From the NCBI RefSeq assembly GCF_963678185.1, contig NZ_OY782757.1, forward strand, positions 1,685,001-1,749,000: a DNA stretch of 64,000 nucleotides, written 5' to 3'. The position numbers were made by a program, and so were the translations under genes. Of the stretch, positions 28,550 through 38,501 are shown piece after piece; positions within the stretch are counted from its first letter, which is position 1; every line of letters begins with the position of its first letter. This DNA comes from an uncultured Tolumonas sp. (lineage in GTDB: Bacteria; Pseudomonadota; Gammaproteobacteria; Enterobacterales; Aeromonadaceae). Under the pieces are notes generated by a model. The model worked only from the letters and a program-made list of their open reading frames with translations, was not told where the DNA came from and did no database searches.

Positions 28550-29079
28550 TATCGACTATGAAGCAACAGCGAGGCGTAACCTTACTCGTGACTTTAATCA
28601 TATTGATTCTAATGACGCTAATGATCATTAGCGCATTTAAATTAAATAAAGGTAACAGTCAAATCGTCGGAAATATGCAACAGCGTAACCAAGTGTTGGT
28701 TGCTGCGCAAAATTCGGTAGAAAAGATTATTAGCAACACTGGCTTCACTAAAGCTGCGAATGTTTCAAAAACATCTTACGCTTCCGTAAATGGGAGTGGA
28801 AACAATGATATTACGATTGTTAGCATACCAACTTGCCTATCTATAATTCCAGTACCTGCATCAGCCTTAGACGCAACCAAAGATGATGATATTGGTTGTA
28901 TGCAAGGAAACGCTCAATCGTACGGAATTACAGGGACAACCAACACATTTTCAAGTTTATGTTCAGATGCATTGTGGAATATCAGTGCAATTGCAACCGA
29001 CAACATGAGCAAAGCTCAGGTTAGTGTTAATCAGGGAACTGCTGTTCGGGTGGTTTCAGCAACAACTACCTGCCCGTAG
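28546..29079 (+). CDS. pilX: Type IV pilus assembly protein PilX
   Basis: 177 residues. Short basic N-terminus with RG/VTLLVTLIILILMTLMIISAF; as in other PilX proteins the Glu5 of mature pilins is missing. QRNQVLVAAQNSVEKII follows the helix, matching the PilX_N region. Overlaps pilW by four bases and precedes pilY1 by 14, so the whole set is a tight operon. Confidence 0.82.
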   Translation: MISTMKQQRGVTLLVTLIILILMTLMIISAFKLNKGNSQIVGNMQQRNQVLVAAQNSVEKIISNTGFTKAANVSKTSYASVNGSGNNDITIVSIPTCLSIIPVPASALDATKDDDIGCMQGNAQSYGITGTTNTFSSLCSDALWNISAIATDNMSKAQVSVNQGTAVRVVSATTTCP

Positions 29080-29093
29080 AGGGAGACAGAACC

Positions 29094-32000
29094 ATGAAAA
29101 ATATCATTAGTTTTAAATCTTTTGTTTTTTTTAGTATTTTTTCATTAGGAGTTATGCCTTCGGCTTTACTTGCTGAAGATATCGATATTTTCACTGGGTC
29201 TTCCGGTGGTAGCGAAGAAATGCCTAACGTAATGTTTTTTCTGGCAAATACACCAAACTGGAGTAACAATGGACAAAAAATTCCATTAATTGCAGGAGGA
29301 ACTGGTACACAAGGCGCAGCCGAAGTTGATGCCATATCTCGAGCTATAGATGTAATTGATCCGACAAATCCCATGCGAGTTGGATTAGCTTTAGGTACTT
29401 CAACTGGCGGTCTAGTAAACTCAAAAGGTGCTTATGTTCGTTTTGGTGCAAGAGATATTACTATAGATACAAATAAAACTGGTTTTAAAAGTATCCTATC
29501 TAAAATATATGCTCAGGTTACCGACAGTTCAGAAAAGCTCCAAGGTCAGAGTGACTTAGATGAGAGTTCTGTACTCTACGAGCTTTACAAATATTTTAAT
29601 AGTCTTACTCCCTATGCAGGAGCATATATCGCTAATGCAAATAAAAATAACCTTTATGCAGATATAACAGGAAACACGCATACACCGACTGCTTATAGCG
29701 AAGGCCTTAGATCTGATTTTGGTTTAATATACAAGAATTCAAATCAGATTTATAATAGCCCTAAATCTGATTGTTCGAAACAATATGTGATTTTTGTTGC
29801 TAATAATAATAGTGCAAGTAGCGTGGCGAAAGGCTCATTTCAGTATGAAAACAGTAGTGTTAGTACTACTAATGCTGGTGCAACCTATTCCGATGAGTGG
29901 GCTGCATATCTTTATAGAAACGGCATTACAGTTTATGTAATAGATGTATATTCCGCAAATCCCAATGATATATATTCATTAGCATTACAAAATATCGCTA
30001 AAAAAGGTGGTGGTAAATATTTTAAAGTATCCAATCAATCTGACTTGCTTATTGATATCAAAACCATTTTCAATGAAATTCACTCAGTTAGTTCAACCTT
30101 TGCATCCAGTAGTCTTCCTGTAAGCACCACAAACAGAGCTCAAGAAAAGAATCAGGTATTTATACCCATGTTCCGCCCTGATCCAAATGCCTATCCTCGT
30201 TGGATGGGTAACATGAAACAATACCAGCTAATTACAGCAGGTACTTCTATAGTATTAGGGGATAATACAAAACCCAATCCAATCGAGGCACTTAACTATG
30301 GTACCGGTTTACCAACTGACTGTGCAATCAGCTTTTGGACCACCCCATCAAGCTCATATTGGGAAAATGTAACCGAAACTCCAGTCCCATCTGGTGAATG
30401 TTCTAGTGTGGGTGTTAACCCTTGGTCTGATTCACCCGATGGCCCTTTTGTAGAAAAAGGTGGGGTAGCAGAAGTTATTCGTAAAGGTAATGCCCCCTCA
30501 ACAACCAATACTTCACCTACATGGAATGTAAATCGGACTATCTATACTCAGCCTCTCGCAGGAGGAGCATTCTCATCATTTAGCTCTTCATCTACGGGGC
30601 TTAGTACCGCAACAAGCCTATCTAGTTCTACAACACCGACTTTAGAAAACCTAACAAAATTTATTAAAGGTCAAGATATCCTTGGTGAATATACCAGCAC
30701 AACATACCCTGATACATTAACAACACCGACAGCACCAACAAGGCCATCTCTGCATGGTGACACCATCCACTCCAGACCGTTACCAATAGATTATGATGGT
30801 ACAAATGTGGTGGTTTATTATGGCTCAAACGATGGAACTTATCGCGCAATTGATGCAACAGATGGCCATGAAATATGGTCATTTATAGCACCCGAGCATT
30901 ATTCAAAATTGCCACGACTTTATACTAATAGCCCATTAATAAACTATCCAGGGATGCCGGCAGTAACCCCTGCAGCAACCTCGAAAGGATATTTCTTCGA
31001 TGGCTCGACGGGTGTATATCAGAATATAGATAACTCGAAAATATGGATTTATCCGTCTATGAGACGGGGTGGACGGATGCTTTACGCATTTAATGTGACA
31101 AATCGAACATCACCAGCATTCATGTGGAAAGTTGGTTGCCCTAATAATTTACCCGCCACAAGGGTAACTGATGGAACAGTCACACCAGATGATACTGGAT
31201 GCAGTAGTGGAATGTCAGGTATTGGACAGACATGGTCAACGCCCCAAGTGGCTGAACATATTTCTGGCTATGATAAACCTGTCGTGATTATTGGTGGCGG
31301 CTATGATAATTGCGAAGATCAAGATGTTGCATCACCATCTTGCTCAACTCGAAAAGGGGCTGTCGTTTACGTGCTTGATGCAGAAACTGGTGCATTAATA
31401 AAGACTCTTTCACTCCCAGGAGATACTCCCGGTAGTGTGGCTGCAGATATAGCATTATTGTCACACACGACAACTGGTATTGTTGATTATGCTTATGTCA
31501 CTGATACTCATGGTAATATATATCGCATCAATTTCAATTCAGCTGATATCACAAACTCTGTCATCCACAGAATTGCTTATACAAATGGAAGTAACAGGAA
31601 GTTCTTTTATCCACCAGCACTCCTAACCGTAGGCAATACTATCTATTTAGCAATTGGTACTGGTGATCGTGAGCATCCATTGTACTCTCAATATCCATTT
31701 GATGAGGTGACTAATCGCTTATATGTTTTTGCTGATAATCTTTCAGATAGTATCGAAAATGAATATAACCTTGATAACACTACTATTATGAGTGATAAAA
31801 CAACTGATAATCATTGTGCATCAGAAAGTATTATCGGTACTAATTTCAAGGGTTGGTTTATGGACTTAAATCAATATGGACAGGGAGAACAAACTGTCAC
31901 TTCAGCATTGATTACATCAGGATTAATTGTTTTTAGCACAAATAGGCCGATTGCTCCTGAAGCAGGAAGCTGTACAACCTCTCTTGGAGAAGCCAGAGGC

Positions 32001-32291
32001 TATTGGGTTAATGTTTTTAATGGATCAGGTGCTGTCGGAACGACAAATATATGTGGCGGAACCAGATCCGGTAAATTTGTCGGTGGTGGCTTACCTCCAT
32101 CACCAATATTTGCAGTAGTACCTATTGACGGTATACCAACAACAGTTGTAATCGGTGCGGTACAACGTGAAGGGGTGGATGGAGGTAATGGTGATAATGT
32201 TGGTAGTAGTCCAATAGCTCCACAAGAAGTACTTCCGAATACAAACTTGAAACGTAACACGGTGTATTGGAAATCATCAGGAAATAATTAA
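29094..32291 (+). CDS. pilY1: Type IV pilus tip/adhesin protein PilY1
   Basis: 1065 residues with a signal peptide (cleavage near LLA/ED, residue 27). The N-terminal third is a von Willebrand A-like domain; the C-terminal half is the PilY1 beta-propeller, starting around GSNDGTYRAIDATDGHEIWS, with VVYVLDAETGALIKTLS and YVTDTHGNIYRINF blades. PilY1 sits at the pilus tip, promotes pilus exposure and can act as adhesin or surface sensor. The usual metal site at the start of the A domain is changed: NVMFFLANTPNW, with Ala51 where Asp is expected. The gene is clearly more AT-rich than its neighbours. Last gene of the operon. Confidence 0.88.
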   Translation: MKNIISFKSFVFFSIFSLGVMPSALLAEDIDIFTGSSGGSEEMPNVMFFLANTPNWSNNGQKIPLIAGGTGTQGAAEVDAISRAIDVIDPTNPMRVGLALGTSTGGLVNSKGAYVRFGARDITIDTNKTGFKSILSKIYAQVTDSSEKLQGQSDLDESSVLYELYKYFNSLTPYAGAYIANANKNNLYADITGNTHTPTAYSEGLRSDFGLIYKNSNQIYNSPKSDCSKQYVIFVANNNSASSVAKGSFQYENSSVSTTNAGATYSDEWAAYLYRNGITVYVIDVYSANPNDIYSLALQNIAKKGGGKYFKVSNQSDLLIDIKTIFNEIHSVSSTFASSSLPVSTTNRAQEKNQVFIPMFRPDPNAYPRWMGNMKQYQLITAGTSIVLGDNTKPNPIEALNYGTGLPTDCAISFWTTPSSSYWENVTETPVPSGECSSVGVNPWSDSPDGPFVEKGGVAEVIRKGNAPSTTNTSPTWNVNRTIYTQPLAGGAFSSFSSSSTGLSTATSLSSSTTPTLENLTKFIKGQDILGEYTSTTYPDTLTTPTAPTRPSLHGDTIHSRPLPIDYDGTNVVVYYGSNDGTYRAIDATDGHEIWSFIAPEHYSKLPRLYTNSPLINYPGMPAVTPAATSKGYFFDGSTGVYQNIDNSKIWIYPSMRRGGRMLYAFNVTNRTSPAFMWKVGCPNNLPATRVTDGTVTPDDTGCSSGMSGIGQTWSTPQVAEHISGYDKPVVIIGGGYDNCEDQDVASPSCSTRKGAVVYVLDAETGALIKTLSLPGDTPGSVAADIALLSHTTTGIVDYAYVTDTHGNIYRINFNSADITNSVIHRIAYTNGSNRKFFYPPALLTVGNTIYLAIGTGDREHPLYSQYPFDEVTNRLYVFADNLSDSIENEYNLDNTTIMSDKTTDNHCASESIIGTNFKGWFMDLNQYGQGEQTVTSALITSGLIVFSTNRPIAPEAGSCTTSLGEARGYWVNVFNGSGAVGTTNICGGTRSGKFVGGGLPPSPIFAVVPIDGIPTTVVIGAVQREGVDGGNGDNVGSSPIAPQEVLPNTNLKRNTVYWKSSGNN

Positions 32292-32385
32292 ACAAGATAA
32301 CAAAGATGGTTAAAAACAGGGGGTGCGAGAGAAAATAGCTGACTAACATGCTGACTTCTCTCACACTCCTCCGATGCAACTAAAC

Positions 32386-32913
32386 TCAATTTGAAAAAAA
32401 CGCCAATTTTGATACCAAAAAGGTCAATACCTGCATCACCACTAACCCAAATATACCCGCCAGCACATCATCAACCATGATGCCTAAACCGCCTTTAACG
32501 TAGCGGTCTAACCAACGGATCGGCCATGGTTTGATGATGTCAAAAAAGCGAAAGATCAAGAAACCAGCCAGAAGCCAGAGTAAACCTTTGGGGGCTGCGA
32601 TCATGGTGATCCAAAAACCGACAAACTCATCCCAGACAATAGAGCCATGATCATCTTGCCCAATCGCTTTGGTAGCTGACTGACAGATCCAGATGCCGGC
32701 AATTGCAGCCACAACGGTGACAGCAATATATACAGATAATGGCAGACAGCTCATCAGCAAATAGAATGGGATTGCAGCAAGTGTACCAACGGTGCCAGGC
32801 GCAAACGGCGACAAACCCGAGCCAAAACCGGTAGCTAGCCAGTGTAGCGGGTTACGCCAATTTAAGCGCTCCAGCGCATCACGGCTCTTATGATGTTTTT
32901 CCAGTTTCGCCAT
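32386..32913 (-). CDS. pgpA: Phosphatidylglycerophosphatase A
   Basis: Dephosphorylates phosphatidylglycerol phosphate at the inner membrane. 175 residues from the ATG at 32913, which has GGGAGC upstream and matches the family start; the frame is open 12 codons further. GFGSGLSPFAPGTVGTLAAIP, HGSIVWDEFVGFWITM, FRFFDIIKPWPIRWLD and GIMVDDVLAG are the conserved blocks. It overlaps the end of thiL by 26 nt, a common arrangement. Confidence 0.95.
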   Translation of the reverse strand: MAKLEKHHKSRDALERLNWRNPLHWLATGFGSGLSPFAPGTVGTLAAIPFYLLMSCLPLSVYIAVTVVAAIAGIWICQSATKAIGQDDHGSIVWDEFVGFWITMIAAPKGLLWLLAGFLIFRFFDIIKPWPIRWLDRYVKGGLGIMVDDVLAGIFGLVVMQVLTFLVSKLAFFSN

Positions 32914-33874
32914 GGTGAAAATGCTCCCAACCATTGATATGTAATTCAACCGAGTTGCCGTGATGATACCAGAATATAGCTGGGGTGCCGGTAATGATGG
33001 TACCGATCCGAGTTAATGGCAGATCCAAGGTTTTCGCTAAGTTCTGGATTGTATTTTCCTGCTCTGGTGGTGCCGTAAAACACAGCTCATAATCATCCCC
33101 TCCACCCAAGGCCAGCTGCAATGCTTGTTCAGGGTTTACACTTTGTCTAACAGCAGGATCAACTGGCAGCTCAGCTAATTCGATTTTTGCCGCCACACCC
33201 GATGCTCGTAATATGTGCATCAAATCACCGGCAAGACCATCCGACAGATCAAGCGCACTACTGGCTATATTGCGTAAGGCTAAACCCAGCTCGCAGCGAG
33301 GCTGCGGATATTCCATTCTGTGCTGACACTGCCGTAGAGCCACTGCATCGATAGACAAATGATGTAAACGTTGTTGCACTGCCAATGCCGCTGCACCTAA
33401 GTGACCACTGACATAAATGTGATCGCCGATTTTGGCACCTGAACGCCGTAAAGCTTGAGCTGCAGGCACCGTTCCTTTAATTGATACTGTAATGGAAAGA
33501 GGCCCGCGGGTGGTGTCACCGCCAATGAGTGCTACATGATGTCGTGCTGCCAAACCATGAAAACCTTGCGCAAAACAGGCAAGCCAAGTTTCATTCGTGT
33601 TCGGGAGCGTGAGCGCCAGTGAAACCCAGCGTGGTTGGGCACCCATCGCAGCCAGATCAGATAGATTAACGGCCAGTGCTTTATGCCCTAATGCAACCGG
33701 ATCAACATCAGCAAAAAAATGCACACCACTGACCAGCGAATCAGTGCTAACCGCCAGACATTCACCAGCCGGCACATTCAGCAGTGCACAGTCGTCACCG
33801 ATGCCTAATTCCACATCGGTGCGAGCCGTGGCCTGGGCAGCAAAATAATGTTGGATCAGTTCAAATTCACCCAC
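32888..33874 (-). CDS. thiL: Thiamine-monophosphate kinase
   Basis: Phosphorylates thiamine monophosphate to thiamine diphosphate. 328 residues in the PurM/SelD-like fold: GIGDDCALL near residue 24, STDSLVSGVHF, KALAVNLSDLAAMGAQP, GGDTTRGP, DLSDGLAGDL and GGGDDYELCF are all conserved. A terminator separates it from nusB upstream, so thiL-pgpA may rely on read-through or on a promoter in the 20-odd bases that remain. Confidence 0.96.
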   Translation of the reverse strand: MGEFELIQHYFAAQATARTDVELGIGDDCALLNVPAGECLAVSTDSLVSGVHFFADVDPVALGHKALAVNLSDLAAMGAQPRWVSLALTLPNTNETWLACFAQGFHGLAARHHVALIGGDTTRGPLSITVSIKGTVPAAQALRRSGAKIGDHIYVSGHLGAAALAVQQRLHHLSIDAVALRQCQHRMEYPQPRCELGLALRNIASSALDLSDGLAGDLMHILRASGVAAKIELAELPVDPAVRQSVNPEQALQLALGGGDDYELCFTAPPEQENTIQNLAKTLDLPLTRIGTIITGTPAIFWYHHGNSVELHINGWEHFHHGETGKTS

Positions 33875-33897
33875 GAAATGGTTCCCTTCCGGCTAAC

Positions 33898-33938
33898 AAA
33901 AATCCCCGTTCCTTCTGTAGAAAAAACGGGGATTTTTT
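33898..33938. terminator. Terminator between nusB and thiL
   Basis: AAAAATCCCCGTT...AACGGGGATTTTTT, a ten-plus-base stem with a 15-base loop, 30 bases after the nusB stop on the minus strand. T-runs are present in both directions. Confidence 0.75.
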
Positions 33939-33968
33939 ATCGCATAAAACGGTAACTGCAAACAGTGA

Positions 33969-34385
33969 TTACTGACGCAGACCCATCTGTTTGACGACTT
34001 TATCTAATACGCCATTCACAAATTTATGGCTGTCATCTGTTGCGAAAGATTTTGCCAACTCAATCGCTTCGTTGATCACAACTTTGTATGGCACATCTTT
34101 GCAATAGGTCAGCTCATAACAAGCCAGACGCAATACGCCTTTATCAATCTGATCCAGATCATCGAGTTTACGCGATAGGAATGGTGAAAAGGTCGCATCC
34201 AGATTGGTGACATTAGTAGCAACGCCAGTCAACAACAGCTCAAAATAAGGCATATCAACACCTTTCGTGGGCTGTTCTAATTTGAACTGTTCAACGATAT
34301 CGGCCACGTTGTCTTTAGCCAGTTGCCACTGATAAATTGCTTGCAGGGCAAGATGGCGCGCCTTACGGCGTTCAGCAGGTTTCAA
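33969..34385 (-). CDS. nusB: Transcription antitermination factor NusB
   Basis: 138 residues, [20 protein letters not shown] at the start and [32 protein letters not shown] near the end in two consecutive blocks typical of NusB. With NusE it binds boxA of rRNA leaders and lambda-type antitermination complexes. It follows ribH by 13 nt, the widely conserved ribH-nusB pair. Confidence 0.97.
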   Translation of the reverse strand: MKPAERRKARHLALQAIYQWQLAKDNVADIVEQFKLEQPTKGVDMPYFELLLTGVATNVTNLDATFSPFLSRKLDDLDQIDKGVLRLACYELTYCKDVPYKVVINEAIELAKSFATDDSHKFVNGVLDKVVKQMGLRQ

Positions 34386-34398
34386 TCTCTTTCTCCTA

Positions 34399-34869
34399 TC
34401 ATGCGCCCAAAGCGTTCATGACATTAATCATTTCTAAAGTACTCAGCGCAGCTTCAACACCTTTATTGCCAGCTTTTGTGCCAGCGCGCTCAATGGCTTG
34501 CTCGATGTTTTCTGTGGTCAACACACCAAATGCCACCGGAATTTCTGATTCCAATGAAACCTGAGCCAGACCTTTAGCACATTCGCCAGACACATATTCA
34601 AAGTGAGCAGTACCACCGCGGATCACACAACCCAGCGCAACAATCCCATCGAATTGTTTGCTTTTAGCCAGACGTTTCGCCGCCAGTGGCAGTTCAACTG
34701 CACCTGGTACTTTAACTAAAGTGATGTTTTCGTCAGCGATTTGGCCCTGACGCTTCAGCGTATCCAGTGCGCCTTCTACCAGACGGTCGTTAATGAAACT
34801 GTTAAAGCGAGACACTACGATCGCTACTTTGGCTTGCGGAGCCGGGATAACGCCTTCAATCACTTTCAT
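34399..34869 (-). CDS. ribH: 6,7-dimethyl-8-ribityllumazine synthase
   Basis: Condenses ribulose-derived dihydroxybutanone phosphate with the pyrimidine intermediate to lumazine, the step before riboflavin synthase. 156 residues: [45 protein letters not shown] (active site His) and [18 protein letters not shown] are conserved. The 91-nt gap before it holds a TTGACA at 34914-34909 (minus) but no good -10, so it may be read from upstream. Confidence 0.97.
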   Translation of the reverse strand: MKVIEGVIPAPQAKVAIVVSRFNSFINDRLVEGALDTLKRQGQIADENITLVKVPGAVELPLAAKRLAKSKQFDGIVALGCVIRGGTAHFEYVSGECAKGLAQVSLESEIPVAFGVLTTENIEQAIERAGTKAGNKGVEAALSTLEMINVMNALGA

Positions 34870-34960
34870 GGGTAATCCTATAATTTGTTATGTCAAATAC
34901 ACAAAACTTGTCAATTCTAGCACATGTGGCGCATGACCAAAACATGCACGGTGATACCAA

Positions 34961-36067
34961 TTATTCGCTGATATATTCCACGACTTCTAAACCAAAGCCG
35001 GAAAGCACGTAACGCTTTGGTGAACTCAACAGGCGCATCTGTTTAACGCCCATCGCTTTTAAGATCTGCGATCCCACGCCAACCCGACGGGAAGCCGATT
35101 TTGGCTTACAAATTTCGGTAGACTGACCGGCATCAACTGCGGCGTAATGATCAATTCGGGCCAACAGGTCTTGCTGACTATTTTCATGACCGATGATCAC
35201 CAGAATTCCACCTTCTTCATTGATGCGGCTCATGGCTTTATCAAGCGGCCAGCTACGCAGATCACCGCGTTGGCTGTTGAGTACATCATTGAGGTAGTCA
35301 TGCAAATGCACACGCACCAATACCGGTTTAGTCGGATCTTGTTGCGGTTTGCTCAGCGCAAAATGCACCTGATTGTCGATGGTATCGCGGAAGGTTGTCA
35401 GTTCAAAATCGCCATATTCGGTTGGCATATGGCACTGCGATACTTTCTGGATCGTGGTTTCATGCTGATTGCGGTATTCGATTAGATCGGCAATCGTGCC
35501 CAGCTTGATACCGTGCTCTTCTGCAAATTTCTCTAAATCAGGACGACGCGCCATGGTGCCATCTTCATTCAAAATTTCCACTATCACCGCAGCCGGTTCC
35601 AGACCAGATAAACGAGCCAGATCACAACCCGCTTCGGTGTGGCCATTCCGAGTCAATACACCACCATCCTGAGCCATCAATGGGAAAATATGGCCCGGTT
35701 GCACCAGATCACTTGGCGTGGCATTCGCCGCTACTGCAGCCTGCACCGTACGCGCCCGATCAGCCGCCGAAATACCGGTAGTAACACCTTCCGCCGCTTC
35801 GATAGAAACGGTAAATGCGGTCGAAAACTGCGCTTCATTTTTATCCACCATGAGTGGCAGATTGAGTTGCTTACAGCGTGCTTTCGACAAAGTCAGACAG
35901 ATCAATCCACGACCGTATTTTGCCATGAAATTGATATCTTCCGGGCGTACCATCGAGGCCGCCATCAGAATGTCACCTTCATTTTCACGATCTTCGTCAT
36001 CCATCAGAATGACCATTTTACCCTGACGAAAATCTTCAATAATTTCTTCAATTTTACTGATAGCCAT
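34961..36067 (-). CDS. ribB: Dihydroxybutanone phosphate synthase with degenerate GTP cyclohydrolase II domain (RibBX type)
   Basis: 368 residues. The N-terminal ~205 residues are a complete Rib[52 protein letters not shown] and the following EILNEDG. The C-terminal part aligns with GTP cyclohydrolase II ([20 protein letters not shown]...) but the three zinc cysteines and the EGRGIGL motif are missing, so cyclohydrolase activity is not expected. This matches the RibBX variant described from Shewanella and other proteobacteria. A separate ribA must supply the activity. It lies between ribE and ribH. Confidence 0.92.
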   Translation of the reverse strand: MAISKIEEIIEDFRQGKMVILMDDEDRENEGDILMAASMVRPEDINFMAKYGRGLICLTLSKARCKQLNLPLMVDKNEAQFSTAFTVSIEAAEGVTTGISAADRARTVQAAVAANATPSDLVQPGHIFPLMAQDGGVLTRNGHTEAGCDLARLSGLEPAAVIVEILNEDGTMARRPDLEKFAEEHGIKLGTIADLIEYRNQHETTIQKVSQCHMPTEYGDFELTTFRDTIDNQVHFALSKPQQDPTKPVLVRVHLHDYLNDVLNSQRGDLRSWPLDKAMSRINEEGGILVIIGHENSQQDLLARIDHYAAVDAGQSTEICKPKSASRRVGVGSQILKAMGVKQMRLLSSPKRYVLSGFGLEVVEYISE

Positions 36068-36105
36068 GACTTATCCTTCATCTGTTTACACAGAAAATCT
36101 GTCTG

Positions 36106-36765
36106 TTAGCGTAGAAAACCGTTTCTGGCCAACATTTCCATCGTGATATTGCTCTGTGATGATTGCGCAGCTTTATCACCGAGCAACAACCGTTCCAGAT
36201 AACGAGCGATCACATCCACTTCTAAATTTACCTTCACGCCAGTCTGCCAATCGAGCACGGTCGTTTCCGCGCTGGTGTGCGGCACGATGGTGAGTTTAAA
36301 CCTTGCGCCATCGACTGCGTTGACCGTCAGGCTAATGCCATCCACGGTGATCGAGCCTTTTTCGGCAATATATTTGGCCAGTTCATCCGGTGCTTTGATC
36401 CAATACTCTTTGGCACGCCCCAACTGATGTACGGAAACGATTTCACCAACACCATCGACATGGCCAGAAACCAGATGCCCACCTAAACGAGTATCAGGTG
36501 TTAGCGCGCGCTCCAGATTTACTTTTTGTCCGGCCTGATAGTGCGCAAAACTACTACGTTGTAAAGTTTCTAACGACAAATCAGCGACATAACCATCACC
36601 GGTTAATTGTACAACCGTCAGACAAACACCATTGGTAGCAATTGAATCGCCCAGTTTCACATCGGAAAGATCCAGCTTGCTGCTTTTCACCCGAACAGAA
36701 ACATCTTCACCTTTCGGTTGTAATGCCGCCAGCGTCCCGACAGCTTCAATAATTCCGGTAAACAT
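36106..36765 (-). CDS. ribE: Riboflavin synthase, alpha chain
   Basis: Dismutates two lumazine molecules to riboflavin. 219 residues with two lumazine-binding repeats: MFTGIIEAVGTL with GDSIATNGVCLTV in the first half and GHLVSGHVDGVGEI with KGSITVDGISLTVNAV in the second. The N-terminal MFTGII is required for activity in this family. It begins 2 nt after ribD. The symbol ribE is used here; E. coli calls it ribC. Confidence 0.96.
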   Translation of the reverse strand: MFTGIIEAVGTLAALQPKGEDVSVRVKSSKLDLSDVKLGDSIATNGVCLTVVQLTGDGYVADLSLETLQRSSFAHYQAGQKVNLERALTPDTRLGGHLVSGHVDGVGEIVSVHQLGRAKEYWIKAPDELAKYIAEKGSITVDGISLTVNAVDGARFKLTIVPHTSAETTVLDWQTGVKVNLEVDVIARYLERLLLGDKAAQSSQSNITMEMLARNGFLR

Positions 36766-36767
36766 CG

Positions 36768-37886
36768 TTATTCCTTATGTGGACGCAAGATCAAACGCAG
36801 ATCTTCGCCGACTTTACGTACGTCTTGCCAATGCCAGTCAGCTACTTCCGACATATGTTGAAATTCGGGCAAATTCACCAAACCGCGGGCAAGGTTGCCC
36901 ATCAATTTAGGAGCCAGATAAACTATTAATTCATCCACCAAACCAGCACTAAGCAAGGCGCCTGCGAGTGTCGCGCCCGCTTCAACCCAAATGTCATTAA
37001 TATTGCGCTGCGCCAGAGTTTGCAGTAAATGAGATAAATCTAATTTTTTGTTTTCAGCTAACGGTGTGATCAATTGCTGCACCGACTCAGGCCATTGGCC
37101 CTGTGCTTGTTGACGGGCCAGCCACACCTCACCGGCAATGGTAAACAGTTTGGCATCCGGCGTAATACGTTGCTGCGAATCGATCACCACACGAATGGGT
37201 TGGCGTAGTTGCTCTTCAGCATAATGAGTTTGGACGGACAGCGGTAATTGTGCCCAACGCACATTCAGTGACGGATCATCGACCAGCACGGTATCGGCGC
37301 CAGTCAGGATCGCGCTACTCTGCGCCCGCCAGCGTTGCACATCCGCTCGTGCAGCAGGTGATGTGATCCATTGGCTCTGTCCATTCGCCAGCGCCGTGCG
37401 ACCATCTAGACTTGCAGCCATTTTCAGGCGGACATACGGTAAACCATGGCGCATACGTTTGATAAAATCGAGGTTTAAGGCTTCCGCCTGCGCTTGCAGT
37501 AAACCAACTTGTACGGTAACGCCCGCATCCGCTAACCGACGCATGCCGCGACCAGACACCTGCGGATTCGGGTCTTCCATCGCCGCAACAACACGAGCCA
37601 CACCAGCATTCACTAACGCATCAGCACAAGGTGGTGTACGCCCAAAATGCGAACAAGGCTCTAACGTAACGTAAGCAGTAGCACCGTTAGCCTTTTCGCC
37701 TGCCATTCGCAGCGCATGTACTTCCGCATGCGGTTCACCCGCTCGCAGATGAAAACCTTCGCCAACAATCTGGCCATCAGCCACGATCACACAACCCACA
37801 TTCGGGTTCGGGGAAGTAGTAAAGCGACCTTGCTCCGCTAATTGCAGAGCTCGGCTCATGTAGCGATGATCTTCGGCAGAAAACAC
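36768..37886 (-). CDS. ribD: Bifunctional pyrimidine deaminase / reductase RibD
   Basis: Deaminates and then reduces the pyrimidine intermediate of riboflavin synthesis. 372 residues: N-terminal CMP/dCMP-type deaminase with zinc motif HAEVHAL and TLEPCSHFGRTPPC, then a DHFR-like reductase domain with VRLKMAASLDGRTALANG at about residue 150. The start codon lies one base after the nrdR stop, so the two are coupled as in many gammaproteobacteria. Confidence 0.96.
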   Translation of the reverse strand: MFSAEDHRYMSRALQLAEQGRFTTSPNPNVGCVIVADGQIVGEGFHLRAGEPHAEVHALRMAGEKANGATAYVTLEPCSHFGRTPPCADALVNAGVARVVAAMEDPNPQVSGRGMRRLADAGVTVQVGLLQAQAEALNLDFIKRMRHGLPYVRLKMAASLDGRTALANGQSQWITSPAARADVQRWRAQSSAILTGADTVLVDDPSLNVRWAQLPLSVQTHYAEEQLRQPIRVVIDSQQRITPDAKLFTIAGEVWLARQQAQGQWPESVQQLITPLAENKKLDLSHLLQTLAQRNINDIWVEAGATLAGALLSAGLVDELIVYLAPKLMGNLARGLVNLPEFQHMSEVADWHWQDVRKVGEDLRLILRPHKE

Positions 37887-38336
37887 TTATTTCTCCAGGC
37901 GTGCGATCTCTTCACCAAATTCACGGATATCTTCAAAGCTGCGATACACGGAGGCAAAACGGATGTAAGCCACTTTATCCAGCTGCTTTAATTCTTCCAT
38001 CACCAGATTACCAATGATCTTGGTCATGATTTCCCGTTCACCGGTCGCCCGCAAATTCGATTTGATCCGGTTAATACTTTGTTCAATCAGTTCAGTACTC
38101 ACCGGGCGTTTTTCCAACGCGCGTTGAATACCGTTACGCAATTTATCTTCATTAAATGGTTCACGAACACCATTGCTTTTGATCACCCGGGGCATCACTA
38201 ATTCAGCCATTTCAAAGGTGGTAAAGCGTTCGTGACACACCAAACATTCTCGACGACGACGCACCTGATGCCCATCCGCCACAAGGCGTGAGTCAATGAC
38301 TTTCGTATCATCGGCATTACAAAATGGACAATGCAT
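37887..38336 (-). CDS. nrdR: Transcriptional repressor NrdR
   Basis: 149-residue repressor of ribonucleotide reductase genes. The N-terminal zinc ribbon has Cys3, Cys6, Cys31 and Cys34, with the [12 protein letters not shown]-binding turn; an ATP-cone follows ([20 protein letters not shown]). It senses ATP/dATP balance. First gene of the minus-strand riboflavin block. Confidence 0.97.
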   Translation of the reverse strand: MHCPFCNADDTKVIDSRLVADGHQVRRRRECLVCHERFTTFEMAELVMPRVIKSNGVREPFNEDKLRNGIQRALEKRPVSTELIEQSINRIKSNLRATGEREIMTKIIGNLVMEELKQLDKVAYIRFASVYRSFEDIREFGEEIARLEK

Positions 38337-38501
38337 CTATGCTAAATCCTGAAATCTATCGATTTTGTCAGTCTATCAGAGATCCCGCAAAGGCCAATAT
38401 TTTCAGCAATAAACAACTATTCTTTACTACATGACAGGGACAAATAAACTGTTTAATATTTGTACAGCTGATACAGCGCGGATAGTTAAGGTCGAATTCA
38501 G

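Noticed and set aside
36068-36105. FMN riboswitch for the rib genes
   Set aside because: All rib genes are tightly packed behind nrdR; no gap is long enough for an RFN element except 34870-34960, which lacks its conserved stems.
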